DNA from: Pseudochrobactrum asaccharolyticum
GTDB taxonomy: Bacteria; Pseudomonadota; Alphaproteobacteria; Rhizobiales; Rhizobiaceae
Assembly (NCBI RefSeq): GCF_003314995.1
Contig: NZ_QNRH01000003.1
Location: 258,553-322,552, forward strand
Reading direction: 5' to 3'
DNA length: 64,000 nt
Shown one piece after another: positions 63,855-64,000 of the stretch. Under the pieces are notes generated by a model. The model was not told the DNA's origin and made no database searches. It saw only the letters and a list, made by a program, of their open reading frames with translations. Every line of letters begins with the position of its first letter. Positions within the stretch are counted from its first letter, which is position 1. Position numbers and translations under genes: made by a program.

Positions 63855-64000
63855 ATGAAAACGATTAAAGGACCAGCGATATTTTTGGCGCAGTTTGCAG
63901 GCGACAGCGCTCCTTTTCATTCTTTCGATGCTATCTGCAAATGGGCGGCATCGCTCGGCTATAAAGGCGTACAGATTCCCACTTGGGACAAGCGGTTGTT
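63855..64000 (+). CDS. Sugar phosphate isomerase/epimerase family protein, N-terminal fragment
   Basis: The window ends after 48 codons, beginning MKTIKGPAIFLAQFAGDSAP. The continuation includes AASLGYKGVQIPTWDKR, which fits the first strands of an AP-endonuclease-2-type TIM barrel (xylose-isomerase-like domain). Together with xylA and the ROK protein it suggests a sugar or polyol catabolic locus continuing to the right. AGTGGGATA precedes the ATG. Confidence 0.75.
   Translation, partial: MKTIKGPAIFLAQFAGDSAPFHSFDAICKWAASLGYKGVQIPTWDKRL

Noticed and set aside
1-64000. CRISPR arrays, insertion sequences, prophage, tRNA genes or origins.
   Set aside because: I found no evenly spaced repeats, transposase motifs, phage structural genes, tRNA cloverleaf sequences or clustered DnaA boxes on reading through the window.

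Overview
The window looks like chromosomal DNA of an alphaproteobacterium of the Rhizobiales, probably near Brucella/Ochrobactrum/Pseudochrobactrum. This rests on gene content (mesX-mesD, many amino-acid and peptide ABC uptake operons, a fused salicylyl-CoA 5-hydroxylase/oxidoreductase), on TGA-N9-TCA iron-responsive boxes of the kind used by RirA, and on an intergenic repeat of a Rhizobiales type near the right end. The assignment is by eye. Coding density is high, GC looks close to one half (not computed), and I see no tRNA, rRNA, CRISPR array, transposase or phage gene. The character is that of a nutrient-scavenging region: transporter operons, each with a local regulator and dedicated enzymes.

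Layout. (1) 1-3931, minus strand: HlyD-type adaptor, RbbA-like double ATPase/permease fusion and the start of a second ABC-2 permease, an export operon. (2) 4302-9025: a LysR regulator divergent from a polar amino-acid ABC operon (permease, ATPase, two similar binding proteins). (3) 9181-12717: an argininosuccinate-lyase-family enzyme and two PLP transaminases, continuing in the same direction. (4) 12768-19196: an XRE-cupin regulator divergent from an ornithine-cyclodeaminase homologue, a PLP fold-type I enzyme, a binding protein, an M20 peptidase and two permeases; this set has no ATPase. Blocks 2-4 together look like a catabolic supercluster for one or more unusual (possibly guanidino or N-substituted) amino acids. 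(5) 19562-22314: mesX, mesD and a flavin reductase, the oxygen-dependent core methionine synthase system.

(6) 22406-29917: a GntR/FCD regulator divergent from a polyamine-type ABC transporter followed by an FMN alpha-hydroxy-acid dehydrogenase and a second ornithine-cyclodeaminase homologue; two near-identical operator-like repeats lie in the divergent gap. (7) 30093-34103: GAF-LuxR regulator, an amidase that probably starts at TTG, and an NCS1 permease. (8) 34230-43390, minus strand, with divergent GntR at 43574-44542: an eight-gene operon coupling a C45 self-processing acyltransferase/amidohydrolase to a dipeptide-type ABC importer, a serine hydrolase, an amidase and a PaiB-like protein. 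(9) 44606-48887: a FecI-FecR-TonB receptor module (receptor possibly for heme) with two TGA-N9-TCA boxes. (10) 49316-60821: a MarR-controlled aryl-CoA pathway (CoA ligase, fused hydroxylase/old yellow enzyme, SDR, hydratases, acyl-CoA dehydrogenase, thioesterase, Rid protein, FadB-like fusion, thiolase), fitting aerobic 2-aminobenzoate or salicylate degradation through CoA thioesters. (11) 61071-64000: ROK regulator, xylose isomerase, an intergenic repeat and the start of a TIM-barrel sugar isomerase.

The most promising parts for new biology are blocks 2-4, block 8, and the aryl-CoA cluster with its Rid protein that lacks the usual arginine. Functions are inferred from motifs and context only; no database search was made.
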